A stretch of DNA of 64,000 bases, from positions 141,379,503-141,443,502 of the forward strand of contig CM077645.1 of NCBI GenBank assembly GCA_039707465.1. The letters are read 5' to 3'. Within the stretch, counting starts at the first letter, position 1, and each line of letters starts with the position of its first letter. This DNA is from Rhabdophis nuchalis. Taxonomy: Eukaryota; Chordata; Lepidosauria; Squamata; Natricidae. Of the stretch, positions 54,928-64,000 are shown piece by piece. A program made the position numbers and the translations under genes. The notes under the pieces were generated by a model. It was not told the DNA's origin and made no database searches. It worked only from the letters and a program-made list of their open reading frames with translations.

Positions 54928-55160
54928 CAGTGGTGGGATTCAAACATTCAAACACTGGTTCTGTGGGTGTGGTTTGGTGGTCATGCCAGGGAAAGGTTAC
55001 TGTAAAATCCCCATTCCCTCCTGATCAGCTGGGATTCAGGAGGCAGAGAATAGATGGGGGTGAGGCCAGTAGAGGTGGTATTTACTAGTTCTCCGAACTA
55101 CTCAAAATGTATGCTACCGGTTCTCCAGAACTGATCAGAACCTGCTGAATACCACCTTTG
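54928..55160. mobile_element. hAT-type MITE, CAGTGGTGGG family
   Basis: It starts cagtggtgggattcaaacat and ends agaacctgctgaataccacc; possible target duplication attgtgac (54,920-54,927) and atcctgac (55,161-55,168), two mismatches. Related to 15,018, 50,975 and 60,603. Confidence 0.65.
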
Positions 55161-56041
55161 ATCCTGACTTGATTTTTCAGAAGATTATGGGAAATATTGT
55201 TGATTTTATCTAAACATCCTATAAATTAACTTCCTTATTCCAGTGACTGATTATGCTTTCTAGTCCTGCTTTGATGTCAGCTATAAAGCCATGCTTTATT
55301 CTTCAAGATGATTTTGAAAATCAGTTGATTGGCTCTGCATGACCCTAATGTCACATGTGTTTAATATTAAAATTATTCCTCATATATTAAGAGACATGAA
55401 TTATATCTAATTAATGTGACTGAGGTGGTTCAGTCTGAATAATCAGACTGCTGTTATTTTCTCTGGTTCCCCAGACATTATTTGCATATTATAGTTGTTG
55501 CTTAATCATTCAGTCACTTATAATAATTTGTGGTCTGATGGACACTTATTTATTAGGACTATTGTTAGTTCCAGGACTAACAATAATCTTTAACTATTTG
55601 TAAACTCACGTTTATTGCCATCACTGATGGTATTCAGGAGGCATAGGGCCTGGAGTAGAAGAAGAAGCAACTGATAAAATATGCCTGAAATTTAAATTCT
55701 ACACTTTGCAATACAAATATGAAAGAAGGAAACTTGCACTGTGATGCTGCAATGAACATTTAAACATTCAGCTTCATCATATACTATCACAGCATTCTTC
55801 TGTTGACCTTTATACTGATTTCCTTCATTTTTTCCAAGCAGTGGGATCTTCTACAATGTCTTGTTCCTTTGCAGTTTGTGCTCAAAATATTTAAAGTTCA
55901 TTATTTGTATTTTCTAAGAGAAGTTTGGTGTACTTCCTGTAATCCAAGAAAGGATTAGATTGGTATTCTCAATATTTTTTTCCAGCAAGACACAAGATGG
56001 GAGAGAGAGAAGGAGGGAGGGAGGGAGGGAGGGAGAGATGA

Positions 56042-56109
<68 letters not shown>

Positions 56110-57107
56110 ATTTAGAGATTAGAAGGAAAGAAAGGAGGGAAAGGAGGGAGGGAGAGAAGAAGGAGGGAGGGAAATAAATCAATTCTATAATCTGTATCAT
56201 TTATACATTTTGCATTATAACAGAGTCTTCTTCTGGGCTGCCACTTTGACTGGGTTATACCTACATTTTCCTAAAATCAAGGATGCCATATTTGAGCTAC
56301 AGAACCCTGACCACTAGAGGACAGCAAAAGGTAAGTATATTCTGGATCTCTTTGGTGCCATCTAATTATTTGTGACAATTTTTACAGCTCATAGTATGCC
56401 AATAAGCTATGCCTAAAGCCGTATGATAGCAACACTGTTTCTTTATTTTGTTATATTTGTATTTTTCTCTGTGCTCTAAGTGTCTAGCAAGAACATCAGA
56501 ACATGAAATCAAACAAATAATCCTGATTAAATAAAGTACAAAAACACAATTAGCACAGTCTAATAAATTATTACTGTTAAAAAGCAAATCAATTAAAATA
56601 TACTTTTGAAAAATAAACAGCACCCATGAATTAAAAACATCCCTTTTGTCATTGGCTTAAAAGCATACAGCTAATCAAAAGAAAAGAAAAATCGGCCGTC
56701 TAGAGTGGCATCATGTGTAAAATTCAGAAAAAGGAGGAAAATACTACCTTAGTTCTCATTGGCAAAAGACCTAAACAAATGGATTGGCAAGAAGATTAAT
56801 CTTCCATTATTCCCACAATATGCTTTTTGGCTGTAGAAAAGAAAAGGCTTTTCATTTAAGAAAAACATGGTACAATGGCACACCTGTTCTTCTTTAAAGG
56901 GACTTTACAGAGAGGAAATGAGGATGCTATTCTTTCTATAGTACTTGAACATTATTGGTGGGTCATTGTTCAGTTTAGTCACTAGGTGGCATGAGATTTT
57001 ATTGTTCTTGTTGAGCTTTGCTTTTTTTTTTTTTTACCTTTCTCCTAGCTACTCTCTATGATAAAGCTGCCAACTTTCACATGTTCACTTCTATTATTCT
57101 ATTACTA
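55161..57107. other. AT-rich non-coding with purine and ATCT repeats
   Basis: A (GGGA)n tract (56,000-56,035), the (ATCT)n array listed separately, and a second GGGA tract (56,125-56,172) lie here. No gene is seen. Confidence 0.5.
56041..56109. repeat. (ATCT)n microsatellite
   Basis: About 17 uninterrupted ATCT units (the GATA motif on the opposite strand), flanked by GGGA tracts. Confidence 0.97.
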
Positions 57108-57486
57108 TATAAGGAGTCCTCAACTTACAGCCACAACTGAGCCCAGAATTTATGTTGCTAAGTGAGTTTTGCCATTGTACCAATTTTCTTGCCACATTTG
57201 TTCAATGAATCACGGAAGTTGTTAAATTGGTAACACTGTTGTGATGTGAATCTGGCTTCCCCATTGACATTGTGTGTCAGAAGGTCGCAAAAAGGGTTCA
57301 CACGATCCCAGGACACTGCAACCGTCATAAATATAAACCGGTTGCCAAGCATCTGAATGTTGATCACATGAGCATGGGCCGCTGCAAAGGTTGAAACTGA
57401 AAAACTGTCATAAGTCACTTTTTCCAGTGCTATTGTAACTTTGAAGGGTCCCTAAATGGAGTGTTGTAAGTTGAAGACTACCTGTA
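57108..57486. mobile_element. MITE of the GTCCTCGACTTAC family, better preserved copy
   Basis: Left end aggagtcctcaacttacagc, right end gtaagttgaagactacctgt, forming an inverted repeat. Internal blocks ccattgacattgtgtgtcag and ccagtgctattgtaactttg parallel the copy at 50.5 kb. Non-coding. Confidence 0.78.
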
Positions 57487-57576
57487 TTTATCATTTATGT
57501 TTCACAGGCTTTATCCAAGTTTAAAAGACTTGTCGAAAATATGTGATACTGGTTGAGAATTATGCGGTAAGAAAGT

Positions 57577-57800
57577 CAGTGTGACATAGTAATTATAGCA
57601 TTGGACTAGGATCAGGGAAATTCAGATTCAAATGTATCTTTAGGCATAAACTTCACCGACTGACTTTGGACCAGTAACCTAAATCTATCTCACAGTGTGG
57701 CTGACTGGAGGTAAAATAAAGGAAGACCTCCAAGTAAGATAGATCTCCTCTAAAAATGTATTCTTTAAAAAATTATAAGCTGTCCCTTTGGAGTCAGACA
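57577..57800 (+). mobile_element. tRNA-derived (Sauria-like) SINE
   Basis: Head: gacatagtaattatagcatt then ggactaggatcaggg and a box B-like agattcaaatg; body: ctgactttggaccagtaacc then taaatctatctcacagtgtg. It fits the head and body order of a Sauria-type SINE; the 3' tail is decayed. Confidence 0.68.
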
Positions 57801-58709
57801 GCCTTAAAATCCAAGAAATAAAATAAGTAGACTAAGCTGCTTTATCTTTTGGTGAAAAAAGTGAGATGCAAATATTAATTTTTCTTAAAGGCTTCCATAA
57901 TCTTTTTCTTATCATAACAACCATAAACTCTGGGCAATTCACAAACAGGCTTTGAATATATGAAAGTGGAAATATTAAAGTTTTCTGATTTAACAAGATG
58001 AAAGAGATAATAACTTTTTTTATTTTTTCAGAAAGCCAATTGTTAACACATGCTGAAAAATCAAGATTTTCTTGCTGTTCTTTCAGCTTAATCGTTAATT
58101 GAGGCTTGTAAATAACTACATTACATAGGTATCTTGTCCCATTGTCTCAAAAAATCAGCAAAACAGTAGTTTCTCCAGATTAAAAATTTACCATCTTTAT
58201 GAATTCTAATCCAAAATAACCTCCATTTATTAGAGTTATACTGAATCATCATATAATATTTTTGATGGATTATGCAATTAATCATCACTGTTGGAAGAAT
58301 AGAAAGAATATGGAGTTTGTCCCCACTTATGAAAATTCAGTTAAATCTCTGTGTCTCTCCTAATAAAGATCATTTGACACAGAGAATAATTTTTGGTTTT
58401 GGTTTTAGAATCAAGGATTCTTCACTATGCCCCCTTATTTTATCTTTTTTTAAAAATACCTATCGGGGAGATTCCTCCTTTTGGGAAGAGAAATTAAGAA
58501 CATCCCCAAAATGTACAGAACCTTTTTTTTTTAATTGAGCAATTTTGTTTATAGAAACTTTGTAAAAAATCAGCTAGACTGAAGACTGTAATCTGTATTT
58601 CTGACTTACAATTTTGATACATTCCCAAGGCTTAAGAATTTTTTTCTACCCTTTTTGTCTTTGTAATATCTTCTGAATATTTTTTTCAAGACCTGTTGTT
58701 CATCAGCCC
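57801..58709. other. AT-rich non-coding
   Basis: No gene is seen. The last 80 bases (58,628-58,703) have a diverged partner at 59,163-59,240. Confidence 0.5.
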
Positions 58710-58833
58710 CAGGGGTGTCAAACTGGCAGCCTATGGGCCATATGTATCATGCACAGGTCACACCTACCCCAGCTCCAGGAATGGGAAAATCATCATGTGA
58801 CAGCAACCTGACATGGCGAGTTTGACACCAGTG
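58710..58833. mobile_element. hAT-type MITE (124 bp)
   Basis: It starts caggggtgtcaaactggcag and ends cgagtttgacaccagtg, an inverted pair. The flanks atcagccc and atttagcc may be an 8-bp target duplication with two mismatches. Confidence 0.72.
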
Positions 58834-59269
58834 ATTTAGCCAAATCATCAAAGGAGGCTCTAATTCATTGCATGAAATCGTGTAATTGTCCAGTAGTGGG
58901 TAATTGCCATCAATGATAGGGACAGCAGTTGCATATAATGTCGCAGCAAGATGCCCCCATAGACATATCACCCTCAATATATCTTGAGTGTGATATGTTG
59001 TCTTTGCTAATAAAGCTAAAATTCCTGGCCTCTCTTGAAAGATAGTAGAGCTTTGCAAGATTAATATTTTAAGCAAGCCTGGCTGTGTTTTTCCTCTCCT
59101 CCCCCTCATGCCCCAGTGAGTCAGTGAGGACTTAGTTCAAGTCTCTTTGTCACACCATTTCATTTCCCAAGGTTTAAGGACTGCTTCTGCCCTTTTTGTT
59201 TTTGTAACAGCTTCTGAGTGTTTCCCTCAAGGCCATCTCCATGGCTCTTTACAGTGACATACTATAAAA

Positions 59270-59470
59270 ACATTCTTACAAGATTTAAGAAAACCCAATG
59301 CCAGAAGAAAAAACAACCACACAGGGTCCGCCACCCACTTAACCGAAGGCCAAAGAAAAGAGCCACATTTTCAGAGTTCTTTTGAACGAGGCCAGAATGG
59401 GGGCAAGATCTATCTCAGAGGGGTGATGTTCCAGATGGCGGAGAATAAGCTAGAAGCAATGTCACTTCTT
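59270..59470 (-). mobile_element. Old L2-type LINE 3' remnant
   Basis: Reverse-oriented decayed C-terminal/3' region: tttgaacgaggccagaatgg, caagatctatctcagagggg and tgatgttccagatggcggag, the last matching the ..WN.LPP region seen in L2-group copies on the minus strand. Confidence 0.5.
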
Positions 59471-60602
59471 CATTAATTCTGTTCTGTGCTGTACATGGAA
59501 ATGCAAAGCACATCCACACATCATCTCCATAATCCTGCTACAAACAATAAAATGCTTTAAAAAAACAAGAAGAAGATGCAACAACAACAACAATAACTTT
59601 AGTGCAATATGATAAATATATCATCAATTTAAAACTAGTCACAATTATTAGCCTCCTTTGTAGATTAAGGGTTGAATCTGGATGATTGATGGCATGCCTC
59701 CACCACCCAGTGAGAAGAGATTTGAACCACTTCGCTGTCGCTTAATGACTGTGTGACATTGTATCACACATCACATGCCTATAATACAACAGGGATGGGT
59801 GTCTTTGTTCAGGAGAATGGAATACAGCTGATTGACAGACATTTGCTAGCAGGAGTTTATTGGCAATTCTGCGAAATGGAATAAGTGAACACATCTGGGT
59901 TGATATCACATTTTCTCCTCAAGGAGAATAATGGAATTGAGAGCTTAATTTAAATGGGAATAGGATGGTAGAATGGACCGTGCCAGTTACAGTTAATGAC
60001 AGTAATTTGAATACTCCCCCTCACAGGCAAAATAAATAAAATTGTTATTGTTCTTGTTCTGAAATATGTTTTTATCCCGCCCACCCCCCTCAATTCCCAT
60101 GCAATCATTTCTAAAAGCAGTTGGCAGTAGAGATGAATAAAAATACAACAATAAAAACAAATTAAAACAGTACAAAAATGTATTCATTGAAAAAATGAGA
60201 GAACAAAGACAAAAAACAAAAACAAAACGATTCATGTAATATTCATACAAGGACTGCGTGGATGAAGAGATAGGTCTTGAGCAGAGATAACAATAAGCAT
60301 CTCATGAATATCATAGTAGAGATCAATCCAGACATAAGACCATCACAAGGAAGGCCCATTTCCAAATAATTGCAACATAATGATATTAGTTATAGAGAAG
60401 TCTGCAATGGTGAATGTGCACTGTCAAGCATTCATCTTGCCTATAGACTCAAGAAGCAAAATCCTGGCGCAGATAGCACAGTTGCTTTTACTGGTTCAGT
60501 ACCCCACTCTGAAAGTTGGCCACCACATCAGGGTTAACCACAGGATCACAAACCCAGGATAGCCCTATGTATAGCACACTTGACTACCATAACAGCTACA
60601 AT
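59471..60602. other. Non-coding; decayed LINE 3' end at 60.06-60.37 kb
   Basis: About 60,063-60,370 begins tgtttttatcccgcccaccc followed by A-rich sequence and tgaagagataggtcttgag, which looks like an old minus-strand LINE 3' end. No gene is seen. Confidence 0.45.
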
Positions 60603-60800
60603 CAGTGGTGGGATTCAAATAATTTAACAACTGGTTCTCTGCCTTAATGACCAGCTGGGTAGGCGGTGCTCGGTGCCCATGTGACTGGATGGATGTGGCT
60701 AACTCAATCTCATTCATGATGATGGGCGCTTTGCCTTAGGTGCTACAATGTAAATAAGGGTGGTGCCCCAGTTCCTGTGGCTTCCTGTGGTGTGGTGCTC
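60603..60800. mobile_element. hAT-type MITE fragment, CAGTGGTGGG family
   Basis: The left end, cagtggtgggattcaaataa then ttaacaactggttctc, matches the element at 54,928. The right end is lost. The following 60,835-60,920 (ggcttattttgaggggg, ttattttcaggacatgtc) resembles the ends of the 18.4-kb DNA element. Confidence 0.6.
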
Positions 60801-61053
60801 TGCCTGGCTGGAGGGGGGGGGGTTGCCCATGGGGCTTATTTTGAGGGGGAAGGCTTATATTTTTGCCCACCTGAAATATATGGTATTGCCTTATTTTCAG
60901 GACATGTCATATTTTTGGTAGTCCTTTAAAACTTGATACTCTGAACAGCCAATCCTATGCTTTTAAATTATAGAGTTAAACCAATGATTGATTGCATGAA
61001 TATAAAATGTATATCTGTATCACTTTCCACTTTGTAGGGAAATGGAAAATTGA

Positions 61054-61893
61054 TTGTACTTTCCAATCGCCGCACCTCACCGCGGGGAGGCGGAGCCAAC
61101 TACTCCTATATGGTTCCGCCCCAGGCTCCTGATGGACCCAGTAAGGTTCCAGAGGGAGCTTGGGCCAATACCTGTGGACTTGCCCCGTGACTCGACTGAG
61201 GACCTGGTGGCTGCATGGTTAAGTGCGGCCACGGGGGCCTTGGACCGAGTCGCGCCCTTGCGGCCTCTCTTGCGGCGACGAGTCACCCAGGCTCCTTGGT
61301 TTACTGAGGAGCTGAGGGAGATGAAACGCCACAAGAGATGCCTAGAGAGCAGATGGAGATCCTCTCGCTCCGAAGCCGACCGAACACTAGTGAGAATCCA
61401 TATTAGGACTTACTTAGTGGCGATAAGAGTGGCCAAACGTGAGTATTGTGCCACCCTTATTGCATCCGCAGATAACCACCCTGCCGCCCTGTTTGGGGTG
61501 ACCCGCTCCCTCCTTCACCAGAGGCCGCGGGAAGCCCCTCTGCAGGGACGAGCAGAGAAATTTGGGATTTATCTGCAGGACAAAATCACTCGGATTCGGA
61601 ATGAGTTACCCTCCATCGAGAGTGGTCCAGCGAGATTGTCCGAGGTTGGTCTTGAGGCTCCATTCTGGGAGGAGTTTGACTTTGTCACTACCGAGGATAT
61701 GGACAGGTTGTCAAAGAGACTTAAGGCCACCACATGTTTATTGGACCCGTGTCCCTCCTGGCTTGTACTGGCATCCTGGGAGACGACACGAGGCTGGCTC
61801 CAAGTCATTGTCAACGCATCTTTGAGTGAGGGGTCCCTGCCTGCCATCTTGAAAGAGGCGGTGGTAAGGCCCCTCCTCAAGAAGCCGTCCCTG
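61054..61893 (+). pseudogene. LINE linker region, interrupted
   Basis: This open frame carries the LINE stretch between endonuclease and RT: IWFRPRLLMDPVRFQRELGP, APWFTEELREMKRHKRCLES, REYCATLIASADNHPAALFG, LKATTCLLDPCPSWLVLASW and LKEAVVRPLLKKPSLD. At that point the inserted element begins, and the frame continues accidentally to 62,094 through its 5'UTR (FRYPAPAETGEPRARSPL..). The true continuation is NFRPVSNLHFLAKVVESVVA at 63,912 onward, where the usual NYRPVSNL carries F for Y. Confidence 0.88.
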
Positions 61894-62756
61894 GACTTCC
61901 GGTATCCGGCTCCAGCGGAGACGGGCGAGCCTAGGGCTCGCTCGCCGCTTTGTTGCCTTTTCTGCCCCCCCAGGGGGGCGAAACTCTCCGGTTACCGGAG
62001 GTTTCCCGCAGGGTCGGCTCAGAGGGAGCGACCCTCGCCACGGCGGTGGGGAGGGCGCTCCTCTCTGCGACCTAGGAGGAGAGGAACATGCTAGCGGGGG
62101 TTTTTTCCTTCCCCAACGGCTGTCGGTGCCATTCGCTTTAATGGAGAGGGCTGAACGGGGAGATCGGGCGGATCGCCGAGGCTTCAGCTGCGAGAGAGAG
62201 TGAGTTTAAAAGAACACTTTTTTTTCCTTGCTGCCAGCCAGGCTGAACAGACGGGGAGGGGGGTGTTTATCTTTAAAAAAACCCCCCTCGGATTTAAGCG
62301 GCGCGTGAAAATGGCTTCTCTGCAAAGGGAAAGCGGAAAACTTTCACTCCGGATGGTCTCTAACAAAGGAAAGTGGATTGTGACTTTTTGCAACATTGTC
62401 TCTGGGTCTGGCTGAGTTTAAAAATTTTTTTTATTTTGCTACTCTCTCCCTCTGGCTGAGATGAGCGGTGGAAGTGGATTCCTTTTGTCCCTGCCTGACT
62501 ATTTCAATTAAGGAAAATTTCCAGCGTCTCTTTGAAAGCAGGACTCTCTCTGGATTTTTGAAAAAAAATTTCTTTTGATGGATTTGTGACTTCTTCTCTG
62601 GAATACCTTCGTTATTACTATTTGGGAAATTGTGTCTCTTTTGGTTTCTGAATTGTTTGCAACTTCACAGCCCTGAACTGAACTGAGCTCCTGGTTTGCC
62701 CCACCAGCCCCACCCGGAAAACGCCATCTTGGTGGCAGTGACTCTAACTTTTAACC

Positions 62757-63602
62757 ATGGCACAAGAAGCAGCACTTCTAAATTTGGAACAAAGGATGGC
62801 TTCTCTTGAAACTTCTATACTAACTTTGATTTCAGAAATACAGGCCCAGAGGGCTGAAAATATTATTTTCAAGAAGGAGCTGTTGGATACAAGAAGACAA
62901 GTGCTGGATAACACACAGAAGAATAAAGAACTGGAAGGGGGGTTGGAGGGGGCCAAGGGGGAAATTAAAAATGTTACCAATGAGGTTGTGGAAATAAATG
63001 GGCATGTGTCTAGGATGGATATGGAAAGAATGACATATTTTTTGAGATTTCAAAATGTTTCTGAGGAATCTGGTGAATACCTCCCTGATCTTATGAGCAT
63101 AATTTTAGCAGACTATTTACAAAAACCTAAGGATGAGATCAGGGGGGATATTGACCTAGCCTACAGAATTAACTCAGCATATGCCAGGATAAATGAAGTG
63201 CCTAGAGAGATACATGTGAAATTTGTTAGAAGGTCAACCAGAGAGGAAGTCCTGAAAGCGCAGAGAGAGAAACCCTTAACGTACCAACGAGAAACGGTCA
63301 CTATCTTGAAGCAGATTCCTAGAAAAATTAGAGATGCAAGAAGGAATTTTTCCTTCTTGTCTAAAACCTTGTTTGATCACGGGATTTGGTTCAAGTGGAT
63401 GACCCCTGAAGGGATGCTGGTGTTCTGGGAAGGAGGAAGAGTGAGGATTAAAACAGTTGCTGAGGCGGAAGCCTTTCTTAAAAAACATTCCTCTGCCCTG
63501 GGGGAAGATCCAGGGGGGACGGAGGGGGCCACGGCTCCGCTCGGGGGCCAGGGAGGAGAGAAAGAAGATACAATAGCCAAAAGACTTAGATCAAAAAAAT
63601 AA
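62757..63602 (+). CDS. L1-type ORF1 protein (281 aa), intact
   Basis: L1 ORF1 proteins are trimeric RNA-binding proteins and nucleic-acid chaperones that package the element's RNA in cytoplasmic particles. Residues about 8-88 form a coiled coil (LEQRMASLETSILTLISEIQ, later KELEGGLEGAKGEIKNVTN). An RRM-like domain follows at about 90-172 (MTYFLRFQNVSEESGEYLPD, DLAYRINSAYARINEVPREI, HVKFVRRSTREEVLKAQREK), and a C-terminal domain at 175-245 (LTYQRETVTILKQIPRKIRD, WFKWMTPEGMLVFWEGGRVR, FLKKHS), ending in a basic tail AKRLRSKK. The start ATG is in a good context (ttaaccatgg). There is no stop, no frameshift, and no ORF2 downstream: the poly-A follows 266 bp after the stop. The protein is about 60 residues shorter at the N-terminus than the one in copy 2. 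Confidence 0.9.
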   Translation: MAQEAALLNLEQRMASLETSILTLISEIQAQRAENIIFKKELLDTRRQVLDNTQKNKELEGGLEGAKGEIKNVTNEVVEINGHVSRMDMERMTYFLRFQNVSEESGEYLPDLMSIILADYLQKPKDEIRGDIDLAYRINSAYARINEVPREIHVKFVRRSTREEVLKAQREKPLTYQRETVTILKQIPRKIRDARRNFSFLSKTLFDHGIWFKWMTPEGMLVFWEGGRVRIKTVAEAEAFLKKHSSALGEDPGGTEGATAPLGGQGGEKEDTIAKRLRSKK

Positions 63603-63867
63603 CTTTGCCTTGATTTTTCTTAAACAATTTTGTATAATATTATCCGGACTTTTTGTAAATGTCTGACAGCATGGAAGGGAGAATTTAGGTAAATGTACTT
63701 GCTCTCATCTTGTAGTGGTATGGAAAATGTTTTCTATGTTAACTTTTTTTAATGTATAATGTGAGGTCTTGGAAGGTCCGACGACTCCGACGTGAATGCT
63801 CTCAAAATTTCTTTGTAACCATTACCCTATCCTGTTAAAAAATGTAAAACCAATAAAACTTTTTCAA

Positions 63868-63893
<26 letters not shown>
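63603..63893 (+). other. 3'UTR and poly-A tail of the ORF1-only element
   Basis: The 3'UTR has an AATAAA-type signal (caataaaactttttcaataa) immediately before a poly-A run of about 25 bases at 63,869-63,893. A related end (gtaaaaccaataaaaattgc) closes copy 2, confirming one family. Confidence 0.85.
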
Positions 63894-63898
<5 letters not shown>

Positions 63899-64000
63899 GC
63901 CGTCCCTGGACCCAGCATTATTAGAGAACTTTCGTCCCGTCTCCAACCTTCACTTTCTAGCGAAGGTTGTTGAGAGTGTGGTGGCCCAACAGTTTCCGCG

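Larger units (their letters stand above)
61896..63893 (+). mobile_element. ORF1-only (HAL1-like) L1-type element, copy 1, complete
   Basis: A 2.0-kb element with all parts but ORF2: 5' start cttccggtatccggctccag, GC-rich 5'UTR (61,896-62,756), intact ORF1 (62,757-63,602), 3'UTR (63,603-63,868) ending caataaaactttttcaataa and a poly-A of about 25 bases. Target duplication aagaagccgtccctgga (61,879-61,895 and 63,894-63,910) is exact over 17 bp. The nick site (read on the bottom strand TCTT/GAGG) fits L1-type endonuclease preference. It resembles mammalian half-L1 (HAL1) elements in layout and would need an ORF2 protein supplied elsewhere. Confidence 0.9.
61050..64000 (+). mobile_element. CR1/L2-group LINE split by an ORF1-only element; runs off the window
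   Basis: 5'-truncated at about 61,050 (starts just after the endonuclease, ccaatcgccgcacctcaccg). LINE sequence continues to 61,896, is interrupted by a 2.0-kb insertion, and resumes at 63,894-64,000 (ccagcattattagagaactt..gtggcccaacagtttccgcg). The split coding sequence is otherwise undamaged in the part that can be seen. Confidence 0.9.

Overview
The window looks like intergenic or deep-intronic DNA of a squamate reptile, most probably a snake. I found no host protein-coding gene, rRNA gene or functional tRNA gene. The organism call is an inference from the repeats: a young CR1/L2-group LINE with a CCGCCCTGAGTCCC-type 3' end, a CR1 copy with a TATTG tail, tRNA-derived and Sauria-like SINEs, two kinds of Penelope-like element (PLE), Rex1-like LINE pieces, many hAT-type MITEs with 8-bp target duplications, and abundant microsatellites (CT, GATA, ATCT, AC, GAT). 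The background is AT-rich and littered with stops; every long open frame belongs to a retroelement.

Layout. 1-6.7 kb: single-copy-looking DNA with a Rex1-like LINE fragment (3.7-4.1 kb) and a hAT MITE (4.5 kb). 6.7-9.9 kb: CR1/L2-group LINE on the minus strand with an uninterrupted 997-codon endonuclease/reverse-transcriptase frame. 10-17 kb: SINE remnants, a short perfect hairpin, an unidentified decayed coding block and a PLE in inverted halves carrying an RT thumb, a GIY-YIG nuclease and a hammerhead-like motif. 17.5-20.7 kb: old L2 pieces, a 1.4-kb DNA element built of alternating inverted modules, and a CT microsatellite. 22.9-30.2 kb: SINE, a second PLE, a LINE holding a nested insertion with a CR1 copy, a tail-to-tail LINE partner, and a Rex1-like element that has lost its RT. 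30.4-35.1 kb: inverted-repeat element, GATA array, a diverged 162-bp tandem repeat and a MITE with TA flanks. 37.4 kb: palindromic hAT MITE with a perfect 8-bp duplication. 40.1-44.4 kb: an almost full-length LINE (about 3.9 kb) inserted in an older L2. 44.9-50.2 kb: SINE and another LINE split by a retroelement that carries only an L1-type ORF1. 50.2-61 kb: SINE and MITE remnants in AT-rich DNA. 61-64 kb: another LINE split by a second, younger ORF1-only element with an intact 281-codon ORF1, poly-A tail and a 17-18-bp target duplication; the window ends inside this LINE.

How the parts relate. The young LINEs (minus strand at 6.7, 28.4 and 40.3 kb; plus strand at 25.6, 45.1 and 61.0 kb) are one family and served as landing pads for later insertions. 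The most notable finding is a pair of ORF1-only (HAL1-like, half-L1) elements of about 2.0 kb. Both have the same 5' start, 5'UTR, ORF1 and 3'UTR, no ORF2, and clear target duplications. They appear to be a non-autonomous L1 derivative that would depend on an L1 ORF2 protein from elsewhere in the genome.
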